DNA of 6,482 nucleotides from an uncultured Prevotellaceae bacterium (GCA_947176655.1 CAMWRK010000122.1:1-6482); one strand, 5' to 3'. Counted from the stretch's first letter, positions 1-6,209 are shown. Program-made: numbers and translations. The notes: generated from the letters alone by a model not told the origin.

Positions 1-1
1 G

Positions 2-427
2 CGACGTTTTTTACTTCGTATATTTGGAACTAAGATTGGTGCAGGAAGTATTGTTCATGCCTCAGCCCAAATATGGGCTCCTTGGAATTTGGAGATAGGG
101 GTTAGAACATGCATTGGCCCAAATGTCACTTTGTATAATCCCGGGAAAATAGTTATAGGTAGCAAGGTGACAGTGTCACAGAAAGCACATTTGTGTGCTG
201 CATCACATGATTATATGGCAATATCACACAAGTTAATTTGTTGTCCCATTAAAATTGGAAGTAGATGTTGGATAGCTACTGATGCTTTTGTGGGTATGGG
301 TGTGACAATAGGTGAGGGGGCTGTTGTTGGAGCCCGTGCATCTGTTTTTAAGGATGTTGAGCCTTGGACAGTTGTCGGAGGTAACCCTGCAAAATTTATT
401 AAGAAACGTGTAATAAAAGATGCTTGA
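2..427 (+). CDS. WcaF-like hexapeptide-repeat acetyltransferase, 5'-truncated by the window edge
   Basis: Probable O-acetyltransferase that transfers an acetyl group from acetyl-CoA to a sugar of a surface polysaccharide or its lipid-linked precursor in the cytoplasm. The reading frame is open from base 2 and gives 141 visible residues. Family members are usually about 180 residues, so roughly 40 N-terminal residues are probably missing. The sequence shows repeated hexapeptide turns of a left-handed beta-helix (IGAGSIV, IGPNVTL, IGSKVTV, IGSRCWI, IGEGAVV) and the family hallmarks IWAPWNLEIG, the SHDY segment whose histidine (visible residue 69) is the expected catalytic base, and the C-terminal VVGGNPAKFIKKR. 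A TTG at 89 could start a shorter frame, but typical family sequence continues upstream of it, so it is not the start. The stop overlaps the next gene by 8 bases. The gene is visibly AT-richer than its neighbours downstream. The family assignment is firm; the acceptor sugar is unknown. Confidence 0.92.
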   Translation, partial: RRFLLRIFGTKIGAGSIVHASAQIWAPWNLEIGVRTCIGPNVTLYNPGKIVIGSKVTVSQKAHLCAASHDYMAISHKLICCPIKIGSRCWIATDAFVGMGVTIGEGAVVGARASVFKDVEPWTVVGGNPAKFIKKRVIKDA

Positions 428-1319
428 CATAACTGTGATTATCCTTACCAAGGATGAGAAGCTGCATATTGCCAGATGTTTGGACAATATAAAACAGATA
501 GCAAAGAAGGTTTACGTTATAGATAGTTTTTCGACGGATGCTACTCAGGAAATTGCCCGCGGATTAGGTGCAGATGTGGTTGAGCATGAGTGGCCTGGTA
601 ATCAGGCGGCACAATTTAATTGGGCTCTTGATAACTTGTCTGTCGAGACGGAGTGGATATTGCGTCTGGATGCTGATGAGTATCTCCTGCCTGAACTGAT
701 TCAGGAACTTCACGAGAAACTTCCGGAAATGGGAGAGGACGTTTCAGCTCTCTCTCTCTCTCTCGCGCGCGCTTTTTGTGGGAAGATCCTCCATCATGGC
801 ATAGTCAATAATGTCAAGATTATCCGTCTCTTCCGCAAAGGCAGGGCAAGATACGAGAATCGCATAATGGACGAGCACCTGTCTGTTCTGTATGGTGAAA
901 CCGTTGAGTTGGAGCATCAGTTTATAGATGATAACCGTTTGCCCATAGGTCATTTTGTGGAGAAGCACAACAACTACGCTACCCGCGAGGCCACTCTGCT
1001 ACTTGATGCGGAATTTCATCTAACGGATACTGCATCTCTTCCGCTGGATCATGGTCGTGAGGTGGAGCGTAAACGTGCACAAAAGGCTCGTTATGCCCGT
1101 ATGCCTCTGTTTTGGCGTGCTTTTGGATATTTCATATATCGTTACATTATCAAGTTGGGATTCCTGGATGGTAAGGAAGGATTTCTTTGGGATTTCTTTC
1201 AAGGCTGGTGGTATCGTACACTTGTTGATGCAAAGATATACGAGATAAAGAAGAAGTGTGGCAATGACCGTGATAAGATAAGGGCATTGCTTGAAGTTGA
1301 ATATGGGATCAGGATTTAG
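420..1319 (+). CDS. Family 2 glycosyltransferase, KdtX/WaaE-like, carrying an internal dinucleotide repeat
   Basis: Inverting GT-A glycosyltransferase of 299 residues, probably adding a sugar from a nucleotide-sugar donor to a lipid-linked glycan at the cytoplasmic face of the inner membrane. The N-terminus ITVIILTKDE is the first Rossmann strand. DSFSTD (residues 35-40) binds the nucleotide. DADEYL (84-89) is the metal-binding DxD. MDEHL near residue 150 matches the family's acidic catalytic region. The C-terminus holds a hydrophobic, aromatic stretch (FWRAFGYFIYRYIIKLGF and the following LDGKEGF...GWWYR), typical of this subfamily and probably a membrane-associated helix. Length is normal. 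The ATG at 420 lies inside the last codons of the acetyltransferase gene (8-base overlap), suggesting translational coupling. Codons 110-118 are made of a (CT)8(CG)4 tract encoding LSLSLAR; homologues remembered from this subfamily keep a similar spacing there, so the current state appears to be the full-length one. Family is firm; donor and acceptor are unknown. Confidence 0.92.
   Translation: MLDITVIILTKDEKLHIARCLDNIKQIAKKVYVIDSFSTDATQEIARGLGADVVEHEWPGNQAAQFNWALDNLSVETEWILRLDADEYLLPELIQELHEKLPEMGEDVSALSLSLARAFCGKILHHGIVNNVKIIRLFRKGRARYENRIMDEHLSVLYGETVELEHQFIDDNRLPIGHFVEKHNNYATREATLLLDAEFHLTDTASLPLDHGREVERKRAQKARYARMPLFWRAFGYFIYRYIIKLGFLDGKEGFLWDFFQGWWYRTLVDAKIYEIKKKCGNDRDKIRALLEVEYGIRI
748..772 (+). 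repeat. (CT)8(CG)4 dinucleotide tract inside a glycosyltransferase gene
   Basis: Eight uninterrupted CT units (748-763) are followed directly by four CG units and a final C. The repeat unit of two does not divide by three, so each gained or lost unit shifts the reading frame. Reading the shifted frames by hand, loss of one CT unit meets TAA at 809-811 and gain of one meets TAG at 802-804. Both give proteins of about 130 residues that keep the donor-binding part but lose the second half. The CG part is alternating purine-pyrimidine. That the tract is there is certain; whether its length varies in a population is inference. Confidence 0.9.
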
Positions 1320-1398
1320 GAAGGGGAGAAGATGCGTGGTTATGTGTGCCATCAGTATGGCGTTTCTTAATTGACATGGTCATTATATTATATACCGT

Positions 1399-2220
1399 AT
1401 GACTATCAGTATAATTACAGCTACGTGGAATAGTGCTTCTACCGTGCGAGATACATTTGACAGTGTTCTTCGTCAGAGTTATCAGGACTACGAGTACATT
1501 GTCGTAGACGGAGGCTCTACGGATGGCACTGTAGACATAATCCGTGAGTATGAACCGCTTTTCGGCGGTCGCATGCATTGGAGAAGTGAGCCAGACGAAG
1601 GCATTTATGATGCCATGAACAAAGGCATAGCCCGTGCTACCGGCGATGTTGTCGGGATTCTCAATTCGGATGATTTTTTCACCAGTTTCAACGTTCTGAA
1701 TACTATTGCTAACCGTTTTGACAAATATCCTGATATAGATGCTGTCTATGGTGACATCCACTATGTGCAGAGGGACGACATTACGCGGATGGTTCGATAT
1801 TATTCCGGTCGTAATTTCCGCAGGTGGTGGATGCGTATGGGTTTTATGCCGGCACATCCTTCATTCTATTGCCGCAAGGCGGTCTATGAGAAGTTCCGCC
1901 TTGATGTCCGCAATATAGACGGGTCTAAAGGAGACACGGAACATGCCTATTTCAATACCACTTACAGGATTGCCGCAGACTTCGAATGCCTCCTCCGTAT
2001 GATATTCGTCGGGCGTATCAGGATTCACTATATATGGATGGACTTTGTCACCATGCGCTATGGTGGTGCCAGTTCTTCCGGTGTGGTAAGTCATAAACAG
2101 ATTAACAGAGACCATTTGCGGGCTTTCCGTGAGAACGGCGTGTATTCCAACTACATGCTCATAAGCCTGAGGTATTGTTACAAACTTGTCGAGTTGGCTT
2201 TGGGCAGGATACGCAGATAG
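1399..2220 (+). CDS. Family 2 glycosyltransferase (GT-A), polysaccharide biosynthesis
   Basis: Glycosyltransferase of 273 residues acting in the cytoplasm on a nucleotide-sugar donor, probably on the same glycan as its neighbours. The N-terminal domain begins ISIITATWN, followed by VVDGGSTDGT (residues 35-44), SEPDEGIYDAMNKG (63-76), which is a signature of this GT2 branch, and NSDD (89-92), the DxD-type metal site. HPSFYCRKAVYEKF and YRIAADFECLLR in the second half match the acceptor-side motifs of the branch. Between these two motifs lies an extra hydrophilic segment of about 20 residues (DVRNIDGSKGDTEH and flanks) that looks longer than in many relatives. No long hydrophobic helix is visible. 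ATG 1399 is the only reasonable start, because an in-frame TGA lies at 1372. The gene is 79 bases downstream of the first glycosyltransferase, without a recognisable promoter between them. Confidence 0.92.
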   Translation: MTISIITATWNSASTVRDTFDSVLRQSYQDYEYIVVDGGSTDGTVDIIREYEPLFGGRMHWRSEPDEGIYDAMNKGIARATGDVVGILNSDDFFTSFNVLNTIANRFDKYPDIDAVYGDIHYVQRDDITRMVRYYSGRNFRRWWMRMGFMPAHPSFYCRKAVYEKFRLDVRNIDGSKGDTEHAYFNTTYRIAADFECLLRMIFVGRIRIHYIWMDFVTMRYGGASSSGVVSHKQINRDHLRAFRENGVYSNYMLISLRYCYKLVELALGRIRR

Positions 2221-2267
2221 GTGAAAACGGTATCACAACAAGCGCCAAGTATGCAAAAACAGAGGTA

Positions 2268-3434
2268 ATGACGATTACGGAGAAACAGTTTATTGCTCTG
2301 TTGCAGCTTGCTTTGCATCCGTCGGCCAGCATTCCGTCGGTGTTGAATACTGGCGACATAGATTGGGATGCAATATTCCGCATAGCCCAAGAACAGGCTG
2401 TCTCAGGTGTCGCATTTGCCGGAGTGATGCATTGGAGGCAGAGCGGCATTGGACAGAGGCATATCAAGCGATTCAGTTCAAGGTTATTCACTCCATGGTA
2501 CGGGCTTGCCTGTATGCTGAGACAGGACAACGAACGTCTTACAGAGCTTTGCCGTAAAATATGCGGGATATTCGGTCAGGCAGGATTCCGTGCCTGTATA
2601 CTGAAGGGACAGGGCAATGCCGCCTTATATCGGACTGGCACTGACGGTACCGGCACAGATACGGAACTCATACGCACTTCGGGAGACATAGATGTGTGGG
2701 TCATGCCCGAAGGCGTCTCGTCCATTGCCGAGAGCAGAAGACAGGTAACAGGATATATTCGCGGTGTTTGTCCAAGGGCGTCCCAGGCTCTTCAGCACAT
2801 AGATTTCCCCGTAGTACGCGATGTGGTCATTGAGGTACACTATGTTCCGGCGATGGATAACAATCCAATAAGGGACAGACGGCTGAAACATTTTTTTGAG
2901 GAACATGCCTCCGATTGTTTCGGAAATGTGGAGCGTGACGGCTTTGCCGTTCCTACAAAATCAGTGAACGGCTTGTTCCAGCTGCATCATATAAAGCGTC
3001 ATTTTATCAATGAAGGAATCGGCATGCGCCACGCCATGGATTACTATTTTCTGCTGCGAAGCATGACCGATGCCGAGCGTGGAGAGACATGGAGGCTGGT
3101 GTGCGAATTCGGCTGCGACAGGTTTGCTTCAGCGCTTATGTGGGTCATCTCGATGTTGAATGCATCTGCCTCCGATGCTGAGGCCGGTTTCTTGTTATGC
3201 CGCCCGGATGAAAGAACGGGACGCCATTTGCTGGATGAAATGATGCGCGGGGGTAATTTCGGACGTCATGATGTACGGCGTAAGGACATTAACGACATAT
3301 CTTTTTTGGCACGGTGGCGAAAGAATGTGGCATTGTCGATGACACGTTTCAGATATTTCCCTGCCGATGTCTTCTGGAGTTATGTGTTCCGCCTGCGTGT
3401 CGGTTTATGGAGACGGACAGGTATAGAGATATGA
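2268..3434 (+). CDS. Nucleotidyltransferase-fold family protein (PF14907-like), polysaccharide-cluster associated
   Basis: Protein of 388 residues resembling the uncharacterised nucleotidyltransferase family often found in Bacteroidales capsule clusters. The visible core is LKGQG (112-116), then R136 in RTSGDIDVWV with the two metal-binding aspartates D140 and D142, then VVIEVHY with E189 as the likely third carboxylate. A short Gly/Thr/Asp-rich insertion (TGTDGTGTDTE) sits between LKGQG and the DxD strand. The C-terminal half is mostly helical, ending in FRYFPADVFWSYVFRLRVGLWRR, an aromatic, basic tail characteristic of the family. ATG 2268 is chosen because the protein then begins MTITEKQFIALLQLAL, as in relatives. 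The same frame is open back to a TTG at 2175, but that would overlap the preceding glycosyltransferase by 46 bases. The role is unknown: an active nucleotidyl or sugar-phosphate transferase, or a regulator, are all possible. It is the last gene before the terminator. Confidence 0.85.
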   Translation: MTITEKQFIALLQLALHPSASIPSVLNTGDIDWDAIFRIAQEQAVSGVAFAGVMHWRQSGIGQRHIKRFSSRLFTPWYGLACMLRQDNERLTELCRKICGIFGQAGFRACILKGQGNAALYRTGTDGTGTDTELIRTSGDIDVWVMPEGVSSIAESRRQVTGYIRGVCPRASQALQHIDFPVVRDVVIEVHYVPAMDNNPIRDRRLKHFFEEHASDCFGNVERDGFAVPTKSVNGLFQLHHIKRHFINEGIGMRHAMDYYFLLRSMTDAERGETWRLVCEFGCDRFASALMWVISMLNASASDAEAGFLLCRPDERTGRHLLDEMMRGGNFGRHDVRRKDINDISFLARWRKNVALSMTRFRYFPADVFWSYVFRLRVGLWRRTGIEI

Positions 3435-3470
3435 ATTAATTGCCTGCCGGTGTATGCGGGATTATAGTAC

Positions 3471-3513
3471 ACAGCCCCTCAAAAGCTTTATTCCATGGCT
3501 TTTGAGGGGCTGT
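3471..3513 (+). terminator. Rho-independent-type terminator at the end of the glycan cluster
   Basis: A perfect 16-bp inverted repeat (acagcccctcaaaagc at 3471-3486 and its reverse complement at 3498-3513) flanks an 11-base loop. The right arm is followed by TCTTTTG, a short and imperfect T-run. It lies 37 bases after the stop of the last glycan gene and just before the next promoter, so it most likely ends the polysaccharide transcript. The T-run is weak, but the stem is long and perfect. The other side of the stem has no T-run for minus-strand transcripts. Confidence 0.8.
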
Positions 3514-3516
3514 TCT

Positions 3517-3548
3517 TTTGGTGGTGTCGCGGATTTTGTGTACTTTTG
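3517..3548 (+). promoter_or_regulatory. Bacteroidetes-type promoter for the ABC exporter gene
   Basis: TTTG at 3517-3520 is separated by exactly 20 bases from TACTTTTG at 3541-3548. This fits the Bacteroidetes primary sigma factor consensus TTTG, 19-21 bases, TAnnTTTG. Transcription would start a few bases past 3548. That leaves roughly a 60-base leader before ATG 3618. The -33 element falls in the T-run that follows the terminator stem. Confidence 0.8.
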
Positions 3549-3617
3549 TCATATAATGAATGAGCGGCTATGGCATGCACCTGGTCGAACAGACGAAATA
3601 ACTTAGGACAGAAAGAT

Positions 3618-5456
3618 ATGTTGAAGCATTTCTTGCAGATAATGGGGCGTTACCTCAGACCGTATCGCAGGTATCTGGCTGGATCGGTAGTACTGAACCT
3701 TTTTTCCCAATGGATGAATGTATTTTCCTTTGTGGTGCTGATTCCGATTCTGAACATATTGTTCAAAATCGACCAGACGACATACACCTATAAGGAGTGG
3801 AGCTGGAGCACGCTTAGCAAGGATATTGCGGTCAACAACAGCTATGCTTTTGTGCAGAGCTTGATAAGCGAGCATGGAGCGTTTGCCACTCTGGTCGTGA
3901 TGGGGGTGGCGCTTGTACTGATGACCGGACTGAAGACTTTGGGATATTTTGCTGCCGGTGCCGTGATGGTGCCGTTGCGTACAGGAATTGTCCGGGACAT
4001 CCGTACCGAACTGTACAATAAGGTGCTGAGTCTCCCCTTGAGTTTCTTTTCCGAAGAGCGCAAGGGCGACATCATAGCCCGTATGAGCGCTGATGTGCAG
4101 TGTGTGGAAACGGCGGTCATGTCGTCAGTGGACATGCTCATCCGTCAGCCTATTGCCATTGTTGTATGCTTCATAACTCTGTTTGCCGTCAGCTGGGAAC
4201 TGACGCTTTTCGTCTTTGCCATTGCACCTGCGGCAGCATGGCTCATGGGGAAGGTAAGCCGTAAGCTGAAAAGTCAGTCCGCTTCCGTACAGAGGTGTTG
4301 GGGCAACATCATCGCACAGCTTGACGAGACACTTGGCGGCTTGCGCATCATCAAGGCCTTTATTGCCGAACGGAAGATGTCGCGACGTTTTTATGCTGTC
4401 AACGAGGACTACCGCCGTGACATGAACGCCATGGTGATACGTCAGAATGCCGCCCATCCCATGTCCGAGTTCCTCGGAACGACAATCATCGTTGTAGTCC
4501 TGTGGTTCGGTGGATGGCTTATTCTGAACGGTACCAACATGATAGACGCATCCACTTTCATTTTCTACATGGTCATTCTTTACAGCGTCATAAATCCACT
4601 GAAGGAACTGTCCCGGACCTCTTATCTGGTTCCACAGGGACTTGCATCCATGGATCGCATAGACTTCATATTGAAAGCTGAGAATACCATCAGGGAACCG
4701 GAGCAGCCTTTGGAACTTTCCTCCTTTGAGGATGCCGTGGAGTTGCACGATGTCACTTTCCGCTATAACGAGGACGGACGCGATGTGCTCAGGAACATTA
4801 CCCTCACTGTGCCCAAGGGAAAGACTATCGCCCTTGTCGGGCAGTCAGGCAGCGGCAAGTCCACACTTGTGGATCTTATCCCACGCTACCATGATGTGTG
4901 CGGAGGCCGGATACTGATAGACGGCAAGGATGTGCGCAGCGTAGGCATACGTAGTCTGCGTTCGCTTATCGGGAATGTCAACCAGGAGGCGATACTGTTC
5001 AACGATACTTTCTACAATAACATCACCTTTGGTGTTGAGAACGCCACGATGGAGCAGGTTGTGGAGGCTGCCAGGATAGCCAATGCGCACGATTTCATAA
5101 TGGAGAGCGAAAACGGTTACGACACCATGATCGGCGACCGCGGAGGCCGTCTCTCCGGTGGACAGAGGCAGAGGGTGAGCATAGCCCGTGCCATACTGAA
5201 GAACCCGCCGATACTTATTCTGGATGAGGCGACATCGGCATTGGACACCGAGTCCGAACGTCTCGTACAGGAGGCTCTGGAACGTCTCATGCACAGCCGC
5301 ACCACCATTGCCATAGCCCACCGTCTGTCCACCATAAAGAACGCCGACGAAATCTATGTGCTCTACGAGGGCGAGATTGTGGAGCATGGCAAGCATGATG
5401 CGCTGATAGCAAAGGGGGGCTACTACAAGCGCCTCTATGATATGCAACAGATTTAG
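3618..5456 (+). CDS. ABC exporter, fused membrane and ATPase domains (MsbA-like)
   Basis: Half-transporter of 612 residues that works as an inner-membrane homodimer, using ATP to move a lipid, glycolipid, peptide or drug outward. Hydrophobic stretches indicating six membrane helices lie around residues 19-49, 88-118, 173-213 and 281-330. The ATPase domain has Walker A GQSGSGKST (408-416, K414), Q-loop Q456, signature LSGGQ (512-516), Walker B ILILDE (532-537, catalytic E537) and H-loop H568, so it should be active. ATG 3618 gives MLKHFLQIMGRYLRPYRRY, as in Bacteroidales relatives. An in-frame ATG at 3570 would add 16 polar residues and leave a leader of only about 15 bases, so it is less likely. 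The gene has its own promoter and is separated from the glycan cluster by a terminator. The MsbA/lipid A flippase-like type is suggested by architecture; the substrate cannot be read from the sequence. Confidence 0.93.
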   Translation: MLKHFLQIMGRYLRPYRRYLAGSVVLNLFSQWMNVFSFVVLIPILNILFKIDQTTYTYKEWSWSTLSKDIAVNNSYAFVQSLISEHGAFATLVVMGVALVLMTGLKTLGYFAAGAVMVPLRTGIVRDIRTELYNKVLSLPLSFFSEERKGDIIARMSADVQCVETAVMSSVDMLIRQPIAIVVCFITLFAVSWELTLFVFAIAPAAAWLMGKVSRKLKSQSASVQRCWGNIIAQLDETLGGLRIIKAFIAERKMSRRFYAVNEDYRRDMNAMVIRQNAAHPMSEFLGTTIIVVVLWFGGWLILNGTNMIDASTFIFYMVILYSVINPLKELSRTSYLVPQGLASMDRIDFILKAENTIREPEQPLELSSFEDAVELHDVTFRYNEDGRDVLRNITLTVPKGKTIALVGQSGSGKSTLVDLIPRYHDVCGGRILIDGKDVRSVGIRSLRSLIGNVNQEAILFNDTFYNNITFGVENATMEQVVEAARIANAHDFIMESENGYDTMIGDRGGRLSGGQRQRVSIARAILKNPPILILDEATSALDTESERLVQEALERLMHSRTTIAIAHRLSTIKNADEIYVLYEGEIVEHGKHDALIAKGGYYKRLYDMQQI

Positions 5457-5496
5457 GGAACGGATTAGCTGTGAGTGATTAGTATAGCGGTAATAG

Positions 5497-6108
5497 ATGT
5501 GTCATCATATACATTCCCGACAGTCAAGAATAGCCATAGTGGATGCCAATGTCTTGGCACGTATGGGGTTGGAACGTATTTTGGAAGAGCTTATCCCCAT
5601 GGCGGAGATTGTGGCTTTCGGTTCTTTCGATGAACTGCGGGCAAGGGACGAGGTAGAGTTCGTCCATTATTTCGTATCCTCACGCATTTATTTCGAGCAC
5701 ACAGCGTACTTCCGTACCAAAAGCGGGCGTTGCATTGTCATGGTTGCCGGTGATATGACAGTAAGCGGAGTGGCCACATTGAATGTATGTCAGGGAGAAG
5801 CCTTGCTTGTCCGTGATCTGTTGTCTTTGCAACGCAGAGGACACCGCGGCAACCTGCCGCCGGTTATGGAGGCGGAACAATGCCACATGGCATCCAGAGA
5901 TAAAAAGGCAAATCTTCTTTCTGCCCGCGAAGTGGAAGTCGCCCTGCTGTTGTGTCAAGGTTGCATAAACAAGGAGGTCGCTGACCGCCTGAACATAGGC
6001 CTTACCACAGCCATCACACACAGGAAGAATATAATCGAAAAGTTGGGCGCACGCTCTCTGGCTGATGTTATCGTGTATTGCGTGATGAACGGAATATACG
6101 ATGTCTGA
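5497..6108 (+). CDS. LuxR-family transcriptional regulator with a degenerate receiver-like domain
   Basis: DNA-binding regulator of 203 residues. The C-terminal domain (about 141-200) is a LuxR/GerE helix-turn-helix: LSAREVEVALLLCQG, then NKEVADRLNIGLTTAITHRK, with the recognition helix at LTTAITHRKNI, then EKLGARSLADVIVY. The NKE(I/V)AD...TTxITHRKNI pattern is typical of a Bacteroidetes subgroup. Residues 11-110 look like a receiver fold (RIAIVDANVLARMGLERIL as first strand and helix), but only one acidic residue, D16, is present at the first-strand site, and the third-strand region (residues 55-62, FVHYFVSS) has no aspartate to phosphorylate. I therefore infer a phosphorylation-independent pseudo-receiver. 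It starts 41 bases after the exporter stop with no recognisable promoter between, so the two are probably cotranscribed. Its targets are unknown; the exporter itself or the adjacent gene are candidates. The start ATG is the first good one in the frame. Confidence 0.9.
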   Translation: MCHHIHSRQSRIAIVDANVLARMGLERILEELIPMAEIVAFGSFDELRARDEVEFVHYFVSSRIYFEHTAYFRTKSGRCIVMVAGDMTVSGVATLNVCQGEALLVRDLLSLQRRGHRGNLPPVMEAEQCHMASRDKKANLLSAREVEVALLLCQGCINKEVADRLNIGLTTAITHRKNIIEKLGARSLADVIVYCVMNGIYDV

Positions 6109-6135
6109 CAATAATATTTTTGTACTGAATCCAAG

Positions 6136-6156
6136 TTTGTCGGGACACCTGACGAA
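6136..6156 (+). other. Compact hairpin downstream of the LuxR-type gene, possible terminator or operator
   Basis: Bases 6136-6144 (tttgtcggg) pair with 6148-6156 (cctgacgaa) across a 3-base loop. The 9-bp stem contains two G-T wobbles. It lies 28 bases after the regulator's stop, which is where a terminator is expected, but T-rich sequence comes only after a gap (cattttc and then tttttt at 6175-6180). As a DNA dyad it could instead be a protein-binding site upstream of the next promoter. Confidence 0.35.
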
Positions 6157-6177
6157 AGGTCATTTTCTCCATCATTT

Positions 6178-6209
6178 TTTGGTCATTGTCTGTTTATGTT
6201 GTAACTTTG
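6178..6209 (+). promoter_or_regulatory. Bacteroidetes-type promoter for the M48-like gene
   Basis: TTTG at 6178-6181, a 20-base spacer and TAACTTTG at 6202-6209 match the Bacteroidetes consensus TTTG, 19-21 bases, TAnnTTTG. The predicted start of transcription, a few bases after 6209, gives a leader of about 45 bases that is AT-rich just before the ATG at 6261, as is usual in this phylum. No Shine-Dalgarno sequence is visible. Confidence 0.85.

Noticed and set aside
89..91. TTG as start of the acetyltransferase
   Set aside because: The frame is open to the left edge and the codons before it (RRFLLRIFGTKIGAG) are typical family sequence, so the gene starts outside the window.
1371..1394. TTGACA followed by TATA-rich sequence, resembling an E. 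coli type promoter
   Set aside because: The spacing between the elements is far too short, and Bacteroidetes use a different consensus.
1309..1857. Open frame of 182 codons on the minus strand opposite the second glycosyltransferase
   Set aside because: It shows no family resemblance or promoter and covers a conserved glycosyltransferase N-terminus.
2175..2267. Upstream TTG start that would add 31 residues to the nucleotidyltransferase-fold protein
   Set aside because: It would overlap the preceding gene by 46 bases, uses a rare start and adds sequence that does not resemble the family; ATG 2268 fits better.
3570..3617. Earlier in-frame ATG for the ABC exporter
   Set aside because: The added 16 residues are polar and unlike the family start, and they would leave almost no leader after the predicted promoter. 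It is not fully excluded.
4125..4748. Open frame of 207 codons on the minus strand inside the exporter gene
   Set aside because: It lies fully antisense to a gene with intact ABC motifs, and its translation shows no recognisable family; it is a by-product of the codon use of the real gene.
4845..5447. Open frame of 200 codons on the minus strand opposite the ATPase domain
   Set aside because: It is antisense to the conserved ATP-binding domain and encodes no recognisable motif.
6115..6122. TATTTTTG just after the LuxR-type gene, matching the -7 promoter element
   Set aside because: There is no TTTG at the required distance upstream, whereas the element at 6202-6209 has both parts.
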